Shown: positions 41,393 to 52,468 of the stretch, piece by piece
How positions within the stretch are numbered: the stretch's first letter is position 1
How the letters are laid out: each line of letters begins with the position of its first letter
Source: Streptomyces malaysiense
GTDB lineage: Bacteria; Actinomycetota; Actinomycetes; Streptomycetales; Streptomycetaceae
Length of the DNA: 64,000 bases
Direction of reading: 5' to 3'
Assembly (NCBI RefSeq): GCF_000980885.2
Contig: NZ_LBDA02000016.1
Span: forward strand, 62,001 to 126,000
Translations under genes and position numbers: made by a program
Notes under the pieces: model-generated
What the model was told of the DNA's origin: nothing
Database searches by the model: none
Seen by the model: the letters and a program-made list of their open reading frames with translations, nothing else

Positions 41393-42577
41393 CTACAGCG
41401 GCGCGTTCCCCAGCACCAGCAGGTACGCGCCGTAGAGGTACGACAGCCCGGCCAGGGCCGCGACCACCACGGCCGCGTGCCAGGGCCGGGCTCTCGCCGT
41501 GCGGACCAGCGCGCGGGCCGGCGGCAGCAGCAGCGGGAAGGCCGGCAGCAGGAAGCGCGGCTTGGACTCGAAGATGCCCGACCCGCCGAGCACGACCAGC
41601 AGCAGCACCCCGCTGTAGACCAGCAGTGGCAGCGGCGGCCGGTCGAGCAGCAGCAGCACGAACAGCACCACTCCCACGGCCACCACCATCAGCGCCACGG
41701 GGAACACCACCCGGCCACCGTGCAGCAGCAGGGTGCGCACGAAGCGCAGCGAGCCGCGCCCGAGGTCGAACCGCGAGCCCCAGCGCGCCTGGACGTCGAA
41801 ATAGCCGCCCAGCGGATCGCCCCGGCGACGGCCCACCCACAGCAGGAACGCGGTCCAGCCCAGCGGGGCGAGCGCCGCGCCCGTCCACAGTCTGTGGGAA
41901 ACCCGGCCGCGCCGCCGCCACACCTCGCAGCCGGCCGCGGCGAGCACGGCGGCCGCCACCGCGAAGCCGTTCGGACGGGCGAGCCCCGCGAGCGCCGCCA
42001 GGCTTCCCGCCCACAGCCAGCGCCCGGTCAGCACCGCGTACAGCGACCAGGCAGCGCACGCGGCGAGCACCGGCTCGGTGTAGGCCATCGACAGCACCAC
42101 CGAGTGCGGCAGCAGCCCCCACAGCAGCACCAGCGCGGTCCCCACGGGCCGCCCGTACAGCAGTGTCCCGACCGCGTACAGGCCCGCCGCGGCCACCAGC
42201 GCCGCCGACCAGGACACCAGCAGCCCGGCCGCGCCCCCGCCCAGCGTGCTCACCTCGCTCACCGCCCGCACCAGCGCCGGGTACAGCGGGAAGAACGCCA
42301 GGTCGCTGTAGCCGTGCCGGCCCAGGGCATGGCCGTACCCGTGCGCCGCGATGCCCAGGTACCAGACCGAGTCCCAGGAGCGGCCCAGCAGGCCCAGGAC
42401 CGGCCGGCCCGTGGCCTCGGCGAGCAGGGCGAGGACGACGACACCGGCGAGCCGCGCGCCGAGGAACAGTCCTACGGCCGCGCCGCTCGCCTTGAGCAGG
42501 GAGGCGCGGGCGCGTTCCCCGGGCGCGGGTTCGGGCGCGGTGACGGGCGGGACGAGAACGGTGCCTGCATGGGTCAC
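41393..42577 (-). CDS. PIG-V-like mannosyltransferase, polytopic membrane protein
   Basis: 394 residues with about ten membrane segments. SWDSVWYLGIAAHGYGHALG followed by DLAFFPLYPALVRAV is the actinobacterial PIG-V signature: a catalytic Asp after Trp and a Phe-Phe-Pro-Leu-Tyr-Pro motif. Such enzymes move mannose from a lipid carrier to a glycolipid or protein. GTG 42577 gives a 30-residue polar leader before the first helix. It is followed on the minus strand after the aminotransferase gene. Confidence 0.8.
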   Translation of the reverse strand: MTHAGTVLVPPVTAPEPAPGERARASLLKASGAAVGLFLGARLAGVVVLALLAEATGRPVLGLLGRSWDSVWYLGIAAHGYGHALGRHGYSDLAFFPLYPALVRAVSEVSTLGGGAAGLLVSWSAALVAAAGLYAVGTLLYGRPVGTALVLLWGLLPHSVVLSMAYTEPVLAACAAWSLYAVLTGRWLWAGSLAALAGLARPNGFAVAAAVLAAAGCEVWRRRGRVSHRLWTGAALAPLGWTAFLLWVGRRRGDPLGGYFDVQARWGSRFDLGRGSLRFVRTLLLHGGRVVFPVALMVVAVGVVLFVLLLLDRPPLPLLVYSGVLLLVVLGGSGIFESKPRFLLPAFPLLLPPARALVRTARARPWHAAVVVAALAGLSYLYGAYLLVLGNAPL

Positions 42578-42647
42578 AGTTCCGCACTGTGCAGGTATCC
42601 GCCCCCGGACGCGAGCGGGGCGCGGCCGACCGGTGGCCGGCCGTCCC

Positions 42648-43823
<1,176 letters not shown>

Positions 43824-43972
43824 GGCGGCCATCCTGCGCCCAAGCTCTGGAGTTCCTCAACTCCGCTTTGGCGTCCGTTCCGGGCGGGCATCCCAGGGGC
43901 ACCGCGCGCGGCGCGGGAGGGGACGAGGCGCCCACGGGGGGTGGCTTCGGGGGACCGGAAGAGGGTGGCGCC

Positions 43973-44314
43973 ATGGATCCGTTCGTCGTCGGGCTGGTGG
44001 GAGTGTTCGTCCTGTTCGTCGTCATCGCGCGGGTGTCCGGCGGGGGCGGGCGGGGCGGCGGCAAGGGCAGGACCGGGGGCCGGGGCGGGGCGGCCGGCAC
44101 CGCGGGCGGCAGCTGGTGGGCCGGGGACTCCGGCTCCTCGTCCGGCGGCCACCACGGGCATCACGGGCATCACGGGAGCCACGGGGGCCACCACGGCGGG
44201 CACTCTTGCGGCGGCGGCCACTCCTCCTGCGGGGGGCACTCCTCCTGTGGCGGCGGGTCGTCCTGCGGGGGCGGGTCGTCCTGCGGTGGTGGCGGTGGCT
44301 GCGGGAGCAGCTGA
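43973..44314 (+). CDS. Small membrane protein with Gly/His/Cys-rich tail
   Basis: 113 residues, ATG after GGAAGAGGG. One N-terminal membrane helix (DPFVVGLVGVFVLFVVIARV) is followed by a Gly-rich linker. Then come a His block (GGHHGHHGHHGSHGGHHGGH) and a Cys block of repeated SSCGGG units, ending CGSS. The tail has ten or so His and seven Cys, strongly suggesting metal binding at the membrane. No family with known function is recognised. It is divergent from the aminotransferase gene. Confidence 0.65.
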   Translation: MDPFVVGLVGVFVLFVVIARVSGGGGRGGGKGRTGGRGGAAGTAGGSWWAGDSGSSSGGHHGHHGHHGSHGGHHGGHSCGGGHSSCGGHSSCGGGSSCGGGSSCGGGGGCGSS

Positions 44315-44617
44315 GGCGGGGGAGCGGGCCGAGGCGAACGGGGCCGGCGGCGGCCGCCGGGACGAGGGGGGCGGGCCTCGGCGTCCGCGCCCGGCGCGCG
44401 CGCCGTGGTGGAACAGTTGAGCTGTGAGCCCCCCGAGGGATGGAAAGCCCCCGAAGTTGGGTAAAAACGCTGTGGCAGGGCCTCTGTTCATGATTCCCTC
44501 TAAAACGCCAATACAGCCAACGCAGCCCCCAGGACGTCTCGCGGACGCCTCGTACCGGCCGGGCCGGCTGGGCTGACACGGCCAACTCCCTCATTTGCGT
44601 GTTAGCGGAGCCTGCCC
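44315..44617. other. Intergenic region
   Basis: No gene is supported. It contains the promoter region of the DUF2617 gene, including the purine/AT-richer stretch around 44450-44510. Confidence 0.4.
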
Positions 44618-45160
44618 ATGCTCACGACCCTGAACACCAGTTACAGCGATACGCGCGCTGCCGACCTCGCCTGGGCCCTGGGACGCGAAGCGCTTCCCGC
44701 CCTGGCCACCCTCGACCTCGAACTGACCGGTGCGAAACTCCAGTTGAGACTGCTCGGCGCTTCCCACCAGGTCCTCCTGGAGGAGGAGCGCGGCCTGTGC
44801 TCCGAGACCGTGGCCTGCCTCCCCGGCTCCAGCACACCGCTGCCGCTGGGCGTCGCCAAGCGCGTCGGCGACTGGGAGTACGAGTTCGCGGCGCGCGTCG
44901 AGATGCTCACCCCGGGCTCCTTCGAGGGCCGCGCCCAGGAGTTGCTCGCCCTCGTCTCCGAGCACCCGCACGGACTCGCCGGCGTCTTCCCGGGCAGCCC
45001 GCACGCGTTCACCGCGATGCTGGCCCAGCGGCACGAGGACCATGTGCACTGGCGCACCTGGCACGCCTACCCGCAGGACGGCCAACTCGTCGCCACCCGG
45101 ACCCGGGTGGGGGCGCGGGCGAGCGGCGGCCGGCGGGAACGGGGCGCCCGCGCCGCGTAG
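44618..45160 (+). CDS. DUF2617 family protein
   Basis: 180 residues beginning MLTTLNTSYSDTRAADLAWA. It has VAKRVGDWEYEFAARVEMLT and HAFTAMLAQRHEDHVHWRTW, both characteristic of the actinobacterial DUF2617 family. The His-rich C-terminal part could bind a ligand. No function is known. It stands upstream of the spermidine-synthase-like gene in the same direction with a 100-bp gap. Confidence 0.8.
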   Translation: MLTTLNTSYSDTRAADLAWALGREALPALATLDLELTGAKLQLRLLGASHQVLLEEERGLCSETVACLPGSSTPLPLGVAKRVGDWEYEFAARVEMLTPGSFEGRAQELLALVSEHPHGLAGVFPGSPHAFTAMLAQRHEDHVHWRTWHAYPQDGQLVATRTRVGARASGGRRERGARAA

Positions 45161-45261
45161 CGCGGGGGTGTCCGCCGCATAAACCCGGACGGGGTCGGAC
45201 GGCCCCAGATCCACACGTGTGGGTGACGAAGCGTGCCCTTCATGTGACGTAACGTCGCAGC

Positions 45262-46881
45262 GTGATCGAACCGCACGCCCCCGCGCCCCCGGGCGCCCCG
45301 CCCTCCCGGACCGGCCCCGCCGGGCTGCCCGTCCGGCCCGGCACCGGGCGGTTCCTGGTCCTCGCGTGCGTCTTCGTCTGCGCGGCCTGCGGACTCGTGT
45401 ACGAACTCGAACTCGTCGCCTTCACCTCGTACTTGATAGGCGACACGGTCACCCAGGCGTCCGTCGTGCTGTCCGTGATGGTGTTCGCGATGGGCATCGG
45501 CTCCCTCGGCGCCAAACGGCTGCGCCGGCACACCGCCCTCGGCTTCGGCGCGGTCGAGACCCTGCTCGCCCTGGTCGGCGGGTGCAGCGCGATGGCCCTG
45601 TACGCCGTGTTCGCCTGGACCGCCGGCTGGGGCGGGCTGTGGGCCGAGGGCCCGCGCTGCCTGCTGGTCGCCTTCTCGCTCGCCATCGGCCTGCTCATCG
45701 GCGCCGAGATCCCGCTGCTGATGGAGCTGATCCAGCGCATCCGCCGGCAGGACGCGCCCACAGCCGTGGCCGACCTGTTCGCCGCGGACTACGTCGGCGC
45801 CCTCGTCGGCGGCCTCGCCTTCCCGTTCGTGCTCCTGCCGTTCTTCGGGCAGTTGACCGGCGCGCTGCTCACCGGCACGGTCAACCTGCTCGCGGGCGGC
45901 GCCCTCGTCCTCGGCCTCTTCCGGCGCGACCTGACCCGCCGAGCCCGCTGGACCCTGCTCCTCGCCGGCCTCACCGTCCTCGGCGTCCTCGCCTCGGCCG
46001 CCGTCCTCTCCACCGACTTCGAACGCGCCGCGCGCCGGGCGGTGTACGGCACGGACGTCCGGGTCGCCGTGCGGAGCGGGGTGCAGGAGGTCGTCCTCGC
46101 GGGCGGCACCGACGGCCGTCCCCTCGACCTCTACCTCGACGGCCGGCTGAGCGTCGACGGCCAGGACGCCCGCCGCTACCACGAGGCCCTGGTCCGTCCC
46201 GCCCTCGCCGGACCGCACGCCCGCGTCCTGATCCTCGGCGGCGGCGACGGCCTCGCCGCGCGCGAGGTGCTGCGCGACCGGGGGGTGCGCCGCGTCGACA
46301 TCGTCGAACTCGACCCCGTGCTCGCCCGGTTGGCCCGTAGCGACCCCGGCCTCGCCGCCGCCAACGGCCATGTCTACGCCGACCCCCGCGTCCACCTCGT
46401 CACCGCCGACGCCCTCGGCTGGCTGCGCACCGCGCCGGGCGCCTCGTACGACGTCGTGATCGCCGACCTCCCCGACGCCGGCATCACCGCCGGCACCAAG
46501 CTGTACTCCCAGGAGTTCTACGGCCTCACCCGGCGGGTGCTCGCCCCCGGCGGGCGCCTCGCCGTGCACGCCGGTTCCGTCACCACCCGCCCCCGCGTCT
46601 TCTGGACGGTCGCCGCCACCCTGCGCGCGGCCGGACTCGCCGCCACCCCCTACCGGGTGCCCGGCCGGGACCCCGGCCGCCCGGCGGGCGCGCCCGGGAC
46701 CCCGCGGGACTGGGGCTTCCTGCTCGCCGCCCCCGGCCGCGCCGCCCCGCCGCTGCGCCTGGACCCGGCGGTCCCCGCCGCCACCCTCACCCCGGCCGCC
46801 CTCGCGGCGGACCGGCGGGCGGCCGAGCGCACGAGGATCGAGGGGCTGCCCGCCTCCACCCTGATCCACCCGCGGTACTGA
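45262..46881 (+). CDS. Membrane spermidine-synthase-like aminopropyltransferase
   Basis: 539 residues. Seven membrane segments in residues 30-255 are followed by a cytosolic spermidine synthase fold: [73 protein letters not shown]. The GGGDG loop and the acidic residue for decarboxylated SAM are present, so polyamine transfer is plausible, though many such membrane fusions are uncharacterised. The first 28 residues are Pro-rich. Confidence 0.85.
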   Translation: MIEPHAPAPPGAPPSRTGPAGLPVRPGTGRFLVLACVFVCAACGLVYELELVAFTSYLIGDTVTQASVVLSVMVFAMGIGSLGAKRLRRHTALGFGAVETLLALVGGCSAMALYAVFAWTAGWGGLWAEGPRCLLVAFSLAIGLLIGAEIPLLMELIQRIRRQDAPTAVADLFAADYVGALVGGLAFPFVLLPFFGQLTGALLTGTVNLLAGGALVLGLFRRDLTRRARWTLLLAGLTVLGVLASAAVLSTDFERAARRAVYGTDVRVAVRSGVQEVVLAGGTDGRPLDLYLDGRLSVDGQDARRYHEALVRPALAGPHARVLILGGGDGLAAREVLRDRGVRRVDIVELDPVLARLARSDPGLAAANGHVYADPRVHLVTADALGWLRTAPGASYDVVIADLPDAGITAGTKLYSQEFYGLTRRVLAPGGRLAVHAGSVTTRPRVFWTVAATLRAAGLAATPYRVPGRDPGRPAGAPGTPRDWGFLLAAPGRAAPPLRLDPAVPAATLTPAALAADRRAAERTRIEGLPASTLIHPRY

Positions 46882-46951
46882 GGGTGCGCCCGCGCAGGTG
46901 CCGGTTCCGGCGAGGGTACGATCCGCCCGCTCCTGGGTAGGCTCAGCCGAC

Positions 46952-47791
46952 ATGGAGCACCAGGTCTTCGTCCCGGTCCCGGCCGACCGTCTCGCCGCGG
47001 CACTCGCCGACCCCGCGCGCGTCGCCGGGGCCGTCCCCGGGCTTCAGCAGGACGCCGGCGCCCCACCCGTGGCGGGCCGGCTCAAGCTGCGTGTCGGCGG
47101 ACACTCCGTCACCTATCGGGGCACCGCACGGGTGCTCGCCCGGGAGGACGGCACCTATGCCGTCGAGGGCGACGCCACCGAGTCACGCGGCACCGGCGCG
47201 GTCAAGCTCGCCCTCACCCTGCGTCTCGCGGACACCGAGGGCGGTACGGCGGTCACCGTCGAGGGCGGCGCGGACGCCTCCGGCAGGATCGCGGAGCTTC
47301 CCGCGGACACGGTCTCCGCGGCGGCGACCAGGCTGCTGACCCGCTTCCTGGAGGGGCTGGGGGAGCGGTCGCGGGAGCCCGGGGCGGAGGCGGAGGCGCC
47401 GCGGGCCGGGCGCGCGTCCGTTTTCGACACCGAGATTCCGCCATCCTCGCTCGACCCCGACGCGGACGACGCGGACGACGCGCAGGAGACGGCCGAGGAC
47501 GCGGAGGAGACGGCCGAGGACGGGAAGGAGACGGCCGAGGACGGGGAGGGGCCCGCGGACGACTTCACCGACACCGGCGTCCCGCCCGCCGAGGCGGCCC
47601 ACGCCCGCCGCACGATGATCGGCCGCAGCGCCGAGGAGGTCGATCACGCCCCGCCGCGCGGCCGTTATGCCCCGGTACCGCCCCCGCAGGCCGTTTCCGC
47701 GAACCAGGCGCTCAAGTGGGCGGCTCCGGCGGCGGCGTTGGCGGTGGCGTCGGCCATCGTGGTGGGACGGGCGCTTCGCAGGCGCCGTTGA
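46952..47791 (+). CDS. SRPBCC/CoxG-like protein with acidic repeats and C-terminal anchor
   Basis: 279 residues. Residues 1-140 form an SRPBCC (CoxG-like) lipid-binding fold: MEHQVFVPVPADRLAAALAD, VAGAVPGLQQDAG, LKLRVGGHSVTYRGTARVLA. A low-complexity acidic segment with ETAED/A-G-x units (about 175-205) follows, and a C-terminal membrane helix (WAAPAAALAVASAIVVG) ending in Arg. This is likely a membrane-anchored carrier or chaperone. TAGGCT lies 12 bp before the ATG, so it may be leaderless. Confidence 0.7.
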   Translation: MEHQVFVPVPADRLAAALADPARVAGAVPGLQQDAGAPPVAGRLKLRVGGHSVTYRGTARVLAREDGTYAVEGDATESRGTGAVKLALTLRLADTEGGTAVTVEGGADASGRIAELPADTVSAAATRLLTRFLEGLGERSREPGAEAEAPRAGRASVFDTEIPPSSLDPDADDADDAQETAEDAEETAEDGKETAEDGEGPADDFTDTGVPPAEAAHARRTMIGRSAEEVDHAPPRGRYAPVPPPQAVSANQALKWAAPAAALAVASAIVVGRALRRRR

Positions 47792-47900
47792 GGCGTCCGG
47801 CTCGTGCGGCCTTCGCCGATTCCGGTCCCGCCCGCGGGGTGGAGCCGCATATCAGTCACGGCACGCGGCCTTCGGGGCGCTGTCCCAGTACTGTCGTCCC

Positions 47901-48689
47901 GTGAGTAACGAAGACATCACGCTGACCGCGGGCGACGCGGAGGTGATCGTGCGGCCCGGGAGCGGCGGCCGCATCGGTGGACTGAGGATCGGCGGTACGG
48001 AACTGCTGCGGCAGGGCGACCGTTTCGGCTGCTTCCCGATGGTGCCCTGGGCCGGCCGCGTCCGCGACGGCCGTTTCCTGGACGGCGGCGTCGTCCGGCA
48101 GATGCCCCTCAACTCCCCGCCGCACGCCATCCACGGCACCGCCCGCGACGGCGCCTGGCGCACCGCGCGGGTCACCGAGCACGAGGCGGTGATCACGCAC
48201 GAGCTGACCGACCCCTGGCCGCACCCCGGCCGCGTCACCCAGATCGCGGCGCTCGCCGAGGACAGCCTGACGCTGTCGATGGCCGTGGAGACGTACGACG
48301 ACTCGTTCCCGGCGCAGATCGGCTGGCACCCCTGGTTCCACCGCACCCTCGACGGCGTGGACGTGGCCCTGGACTTCGCGCCCGCCTGGCAGGAGGAGCG
48401 CGGCGCCGACCACCTGCCCACCGGCAACCGCGTCGAGGTGAGGCCGGGCCCGTGGGACGACTGCTTCGGGATGCCCGGCGGCGTCGACGTCACCCTCACC
48501 TGGCCGGGGCGGCTGGAGCTGAGGGTGACCAGCCGCGAGGAGTGGGTGGTGGTCTACGACGAGCAGGCCGAGGCCGTGTGCGTGGAGCCCCAGACCGGGC
48601 CGCCCAACGGACTGAACACCAGCCCGCGCCTGGTCACGCCCCTGGAGCCGCTGGAGGCGACCACGACCTGGAGCTGGCGGCGCCTTTAA
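47901..48689 (+). CDS. Aldose 1-epimerase family protein
   Basis: 262 residues. CFPMVPWAGRVRDGRF near residue 45 and HAIHGTARDGAW near 72 carry the usual catalytic His region. QIGWHPWFHRTL follows near 143 and the conserved EPQTGPPNGLN near 236, with the general-base Glu. It interconverts anomers of hexoses, and the size fits GalM-related proteins. GTG 47901 comes soon after TACTGT, another possible leaderless start. It ends 10 bp before pyrE. Confidence 0.85.
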   Translation: MSNEDITLTAGDAEVIVRPGSGGRIGGLRIGGTELLRQGDRFGCFPMVPWAGRVRDGRFLDGGVVRQMPLNSPPHAIHGTARDGAWRTARVTEHEAVITHELTDPWPHPGRVTQIAALAEDSLTLSMAVETYDDSFPAQIGWHPWFHRTLDGVDVALDFAPAWQEERGADHLPTGNRVEVRPGPWDDCFGMPGGVDVTLTWPGRLELRVTSREEWVVVYDEQAEAVCVEPQTGPPNGLNTSPRLVTPLEPLEATTTWSWRRL

Positions 48690-48699
48690 GCTGGGCGGC

Positions 48700-49248
48700 A
48701 TGACGGACGTACGCGCTGAGCTGCTTCAGCAGATCAAGGACAAGGCCGTGGTGCACGGCAAGGTGACCCTCTCCTCGGGTCTGGAGGCCGACTACTACGT
48801 CGACCTGCGCCGCGTCACCCTGGACGGCGAGGCCGCGCCGCTGGTCGGCCAGGTGCTGCTGGACCTCACCGAGGACCTGGAGTTCGACGCGGTGGGCGGG
48901 CTCACGATGGGCGCCGACCCGGTCGCGGCCGCCATGCTGCACGCCGCGGCCGCGCGCGGGCGCCGGCTGGACGCCTTCGTGGTCCGCAAGGCGGCCAAGG
49001 CGCACGGGATGCAGCGCAGGGTCGAGGGCCCGGAGATCAAGGGCCGCCGGGTCCTGGTGGTCGAGGACACCTCCACCACCGGCGGGTCCCCGCTGACCGC
49101 CGTGGAGGCCGTGCGCGAGGCCGGTGCCGAGGTCGTCGCCGTCGCGACCATCGTGGACCGGGCGACCGGCGCCGCCGAGAAGATCGAGGCCGGCGCGGGG
49201 GTGCCGTACCGTTTCGCCTTCTCGAAGGATGAACTGGGTCTGGACTGA
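48700..49248 (+). CDS. pyrE: Orotate phosphoribosyltransferase
   Basis: 182 residues. The PRPP-binding motif RVLVVEDTSTTGGSPLTAVE lies near 109-128, and residues 20-45 (VTLSSGLEADYYVDLRRVTL) form the orotate region. It makes OMP from orotate and PRPP in pyrimidine synthesis. It is probably co-transcribed with the epimerase gene 10 bp upstream and is ended by a perfect hairpin. Confidence 0.95.
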   Translation: MTDVRAELLQQIKDKAVVHGKVTLSSGLEADYYVDLRRVTLDGEAAPLVGQVLLDLTEDLEFDAVGGLTMGADPVAAAMLHAAAARGRRLDAFVVRKAAKAHGMQRRVEGPEIKGRRVLVVEDTSTTGGSPLTAVEAVREAGAEVVAVATIVDRATGAAEKIEAGAGVPYRFAFSKDELGLD

Positions 49249-49270
49249 CACGCCCCTTTGACCTGGACTT

Positions 49271-49294
49271 GGGGGGCGTCGTGCGACGCCCCCC
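49271..49294 (+). terminator. Terminator after pyrE
   Basis: GGGGGGCGTC (49271-49280) and GACGCCCCCC (49285-49294), loop GTGC. Confidence 0.8.
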
Positions 49295-49387
49295 GTCTGG
49301 AAGGATGGGGGGCCGACGACGACGTCACCCACCAGGTCTAGGTCAGGGCCGTACGCAGAACCCACCCGCAACACAAGGAGCGGACAG

Positions 49388-50410
49388 ATGCCCATCGCAA
49401 CTCCCGAGGTCTACGCCGAGATGCTCGACCGGGCGAAGGCAGGCAAGTTCGCCTACCCGGCCATCAACGTCACCTCCAGCCAGACCCTGCACGCGGCGCT
49501 GCGCGGCTTCGCGGAGGCGGAGAGCGACGGCATCGTCCAGATCTCGACCGGTGGCGCCGAGTTCCTCGGCGGCCAGTACAGCAAGGACATGGTGACCGGC
49601 GCGGTCGCGCTCGCCGAGTTCGCGCACATCGTCGCGGAGAAGTACCCGGTCAACATCGCGCTGCACACCGACCACTGCCCGAAGGACAAGCTCGACGGGT
49701 ACGTCCGTCCGCTGATCGCCCTGTCCAAGAAGCGCGTCGAGGCCGGTCTCACCCCGCTGTTCCAGTCGCACATGTGGGACGGCTCCGCCGAGACCCTCGC
49801 GGACAACCTGGAGATCGCCCAGGAGCTGCTGGAGCAGGCCCGCGCCGCCAGGATCATCCTGGAGGTGGAGATCACTCCGACCGGCGGTGAGGAGGACGGC
49901 GTCTCGCACGAGATCAACGACTCCCTGTACACCACGGTCGACGACGCGATCCGTACGGCGGAGGCGCTCGGCCTCGGCGAGAAGGGCCGCTACCTGCTGG
50001 CCGCCTCCTTCGGCAACGTGCACGGTGTGTACAAGCCGGGCAACGTCGTGCTCCGCCCCGAGCTGCTGAAGGAGCTGAACGAGGGCGTGGCCGCGCGGTT
50101 CGGCAAGGAGTCCCCGTTCGACTTCGTCTTCCACGGCGGCTCCGGCTCCAGCGAGGAGGAGATCCGGACCGCGCTGGAGAACGGCGTGGTGAAGATGAAC
50201 CTGGACACCGACACCCAGTACGCCTTCACCCGCCCCGTCGCCGGCCACATGTTCGCCAACTACGACGGAGTCCTGAAGGTCGACGGCGAGGTCGGCGACA
50301 AGAAGTCCTACGACCCGCGCACCTGGGGCAAGCTCGCCGAGGCGGGCATGGCCGCGCGCGTCGTGGAGGCCACGCAGAACCTGCGCTCCGCGGGCAACAG
50401 GATCAAGTAG
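49388..50410 (+). CDS. fbaA: Class II fructose-1,6-bisphosphate aldolase
   Basis: 340 residues. The class II zinc-site motif ALHTDHCPKDKLDGYVRPLI begins near residue 95. EVEITPTGGEEDGVSHEIND follows near 160 and the phosphate-binding VFHGGSGSSEEEIRTALENG near 250. It cleaves fructose 1,6-bisphosphate in glycolysis and makes it in gluconeogenesis. The ATG follows AAGGAGCGGAC. It is a stand-alone gene with its own promoter after the pyrE terminator. Confidence 0.97.
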   Translation: MPIATPEVYAEMLDRAKAGKFAYPAINVTSSQTLHAALRGFAEAESDGIVQISTGGAEFLGGQYSKDMVTGAVALAEFAHIVAEKYPVNIALHTDHCPKDKLDGYVRPLIALSKKRVEAGLTPLFQSHMWDGSAETLADNLEIAQELLEQARAARIILEVEITPTGGEEDGVSHEINDSLYTTVDDAIRTAEALGLGEKGRYLLAASFGNVHGVYKPGNVVLRPELLKELNEGVAARFGKESPFDFVFHGGSGSSEEEIRTALENGVVKMNLDTDTQYAFTRPVAGHMFANYDGVLKVDGEVGDKKSYDPRTWGKLAEAGMAARVVEATQNLRSAGNRIK

Positions 50411-50522
50411 GCGCTCTGACGCCGTCCGCGCCGGGTCCGGCGGCCGTCGCCCCGACGCCGCCGGGCCCGGCGTACCGCCGCGTCCGGGCGTACCACCGGG
50501 CCGCGCCGGTTATACCTGGGGC

Positions 50523-51983
50523 ATGCCCGAAGTCCGGCTCGGCACGCCCCGGGGTACCTGGATCCTGCTCACCACGGTGCTCGGCTCCAGCATGGCCATG
50601 CTGGACTCGACCGTCGTCAATGTGGCGCTGCCCCGCATCGGCCGCGATCTGAACGCGAGCCTCGGCGCCCTTCAGTGGACCGTGAACGCGTACATGGTCA
50701 CGCTGGCCGGGCTGATCCTGCTCGGCGGCTCCCTCGGTGACCGCTACGGCCGCCGGCGGATCTTCGTGCTCGGGGTGGTCTGGTTCGCCACCGCCTCCCT
50801 GCTGTGCGGCATCGCGCCCGACTCCGCGCTGCTGATCGCGGCGCGCGCCCTCCAGGGCGTCGGCGGGGCGCTGCTCACCCCCGGCTCGCTCGCGCTGATC
50901 CAGGCGTCCTTCCACCCCGACGACCGCAGCCGGGCCGTCGGCCTGTGGTCCGGGTTCGGCGGGATCGGCGCGGCGGTCGGCCCCTTCCTGGGGGGCTGGC
51001 TGGTCTCCGGGCCCGGCTGGCGCTGGGTGTTCCTGCTCAATGTGCCGCTCGCCCTGCTGTGCGTGCCGGTGGCCATGCGGCATGTCCCGGAGTCGGCGGA
51101 CGAGGGCGCGCACGGCCGTTTCGACGTCCTCGGCGCGGTGCTGGGCGCGCTGTCGCTGGCGCTGCTGACGTACGCGCTCATCGAGGCGCGGGGCGGCACG
51201 GCGAGGGTGGTGGTGAGCGCGGTGCTCGGCCTCGCAGCCGCGGCCGCGTTCGTGTACGTCGAGCGGCACCGGCCCGACCCCATGCTGCCGCCGGACGTCT
51301 TCGCCTCACGGCAGTTCACGGCGGTCAACCTGGTCACGCTGTGCGTGTACGCGGCCTTCGGCGGCTTCTTCTTCCTCACCGCGCTCCAGCTGCAGGTGGC
51401 GGTCGGCTGGTCGCCGCTGGCCGCGGGGACGGCGCTGCTGCCGACCACCGTGCTGATGCTGCTGTTCTCCTCCTCGTCGGGCGCGCTGTCCGACCGCACG
51501 GGCCCGCGGCTGCCGCTCACCGTCGGTCCGCTGCTGTGCGCGGCCGGGATGCTGCTGATGCTGCGCGTGGGGCCCGGGGCGAGCTATCCGGCCGACGTCC
51601 TTCCCGCGCTGCTGGTCATGGGGGCCGGCATGGTCACCCTCGTCGCCCCCCTCACCGCCACGGTCCTCGCCTCCGTCGACACCGCCCGCGCGGGCGTCGC
51701 CAGCGGCATCAACAACGCGGCGGCACGGGCGGCGGGCCTGGTGGCGGTGGCGGCGCTGCCGCTGCTGGCCGGGATGGGGGCGGACGCGTACCGTTCCGCG
51801 TCGGCCTTCGACGCCTCGTTCGACCGGGCGATGCCGATCTGCGCGGGGGTGCTGGTGCTGGGCGCGGTTCTCGCGTTCTTCCTGGTCACAGGGCGCCCGA
51901 CGCCAGGATGCCGGCATCCCGAGCGGCACACGCACTGCTCGCTCACGGCGCCTCCGCTGGAGGGCGAGCGCGGCGGTCCCTGA
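50523..51983 (+). CDS. MFS multidrug-type exporter (DHA2, 14 helices)
   Basis: 486 residues with 14 membrane segments. TVLGSSMAMLDSTVVNVALP is motif C/D1 of the EmrB/QacA family, GGSLGDRYGRRRIFVLGV is motif A, and GLWSGFGGIGAAVGPFLGGW is motif C. It exports drugs or secondary metabolites by proton antiport. The C-terminal 30 residues (after TGRPTPGCRHPERHT) are polar and unusual, perhaps a frame extension. No regulator gene is adjacent. Confidence 0.9.
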   Translation: MPEVRLGTPRGTWILLTTVLGSSMAMLDSTVVNVALPRIGRDLNASLGALQWTVNAYMVTLAGLILLGGSLGDRYGRRRIFVLGVVWFATASLLCGIAPDSALLIAARALQGVGGALLTPGSLALIQASFHPDDRSRAVGLWSGFGGIGAAVGPFLGGWLVSGPGWRWVFLLNVPLALLCVPVAMRHVPESADEGAHGRFDVLGAVLGALSLALLTYALIEARGGTARVVVSAVLGLAAAAAFVYVERHRPDPMLPPDVFASRQFTAVNLVTLCVYAAFGGFFFLTALQLQVAVGWSPLAAGTALLPTTVLMLLFSSSSGALSDRTGPRLPLTVGPLLCAAGMLLMLRVGPGASYPADVLPALLVMGAGMVTLVAPLTATVLASVDTARAGVASGINNAAARAAGLVAVAALPLLAGMGADAYRSASAFDASFDRAMPICAGVLVLGAVLAFFLVTGRPTPGCRHPERHTHCSLTAPPLEGERGGP

Positions 51984-52054
51984 TCCGGGGGACAGGCCCG
52001 AGCTGCCCCGGGGGGTTCTGCCGGACGGGGGCGCCGGTGCGCGAGACTGAACCC

Positions 52055-52468
52055 ATGACCATTCACGAGAACCTGCTCGGCGGACCGCCCCCGACCCACC
52101 TTCCCGATGACCCGGAACCCCGTGAGCAGCTGGCCCGGGGGACCGCGCCGGCGGACGTCGCCGCGCAGCACCCGACCTCCTCCCTCGCGTGGGCGCAGCT
52201 CGCCGACGACGCCTTCGAGCGCGGCTCCGTCGTCGAGTCGTACGCCTACGCCCGTACGGGCTACCACCGCGGCCTCGACTCCCTGCGCCGCAGCGGCTGG
52301 AAGGGCCATGGCCCCGTCCCCTGGGAGCACGAGCCCAACCGCGGCTTCCTGCGCGCCCTGCACGCCCTCGCCCGCGCCGCCCAGGCCATCGGCGAGCAGG
52401 AGGAGTACGAGCGCTGCAGCCAGTTCCTGAAGGACTCCTCGCCCACCGCGGCGTCGACCCTCGGCTGA
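52055..52468 (+). CDS. DUF3151 family protein
   Basis: 137 residues MTIHENLLGGPPPTHLPDDP with SSLAWAQLADDAFERG, YAYARTGYHRGLDSLRRSGW and WEHEPNRGFLRAL, diagnostic of the actinobacterial DUF3151 family. It looks like a TPR-like helical protein. The function is unknown. The ATG at 52055 gives the conserved N-terminus. Confidence 0.85.
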   Translation: MTIHENLLGGPPPTHLPDDPEPREQLARGTAPADVAAQHPTSSLAWAQLADDAFERGSVVESYAYARTGYHRGLDSLRRSGWKGHGPVPWEHEPNRGFLRALHALARAAQAIGEQEEYERCSQFLKDSSPTAASTLG

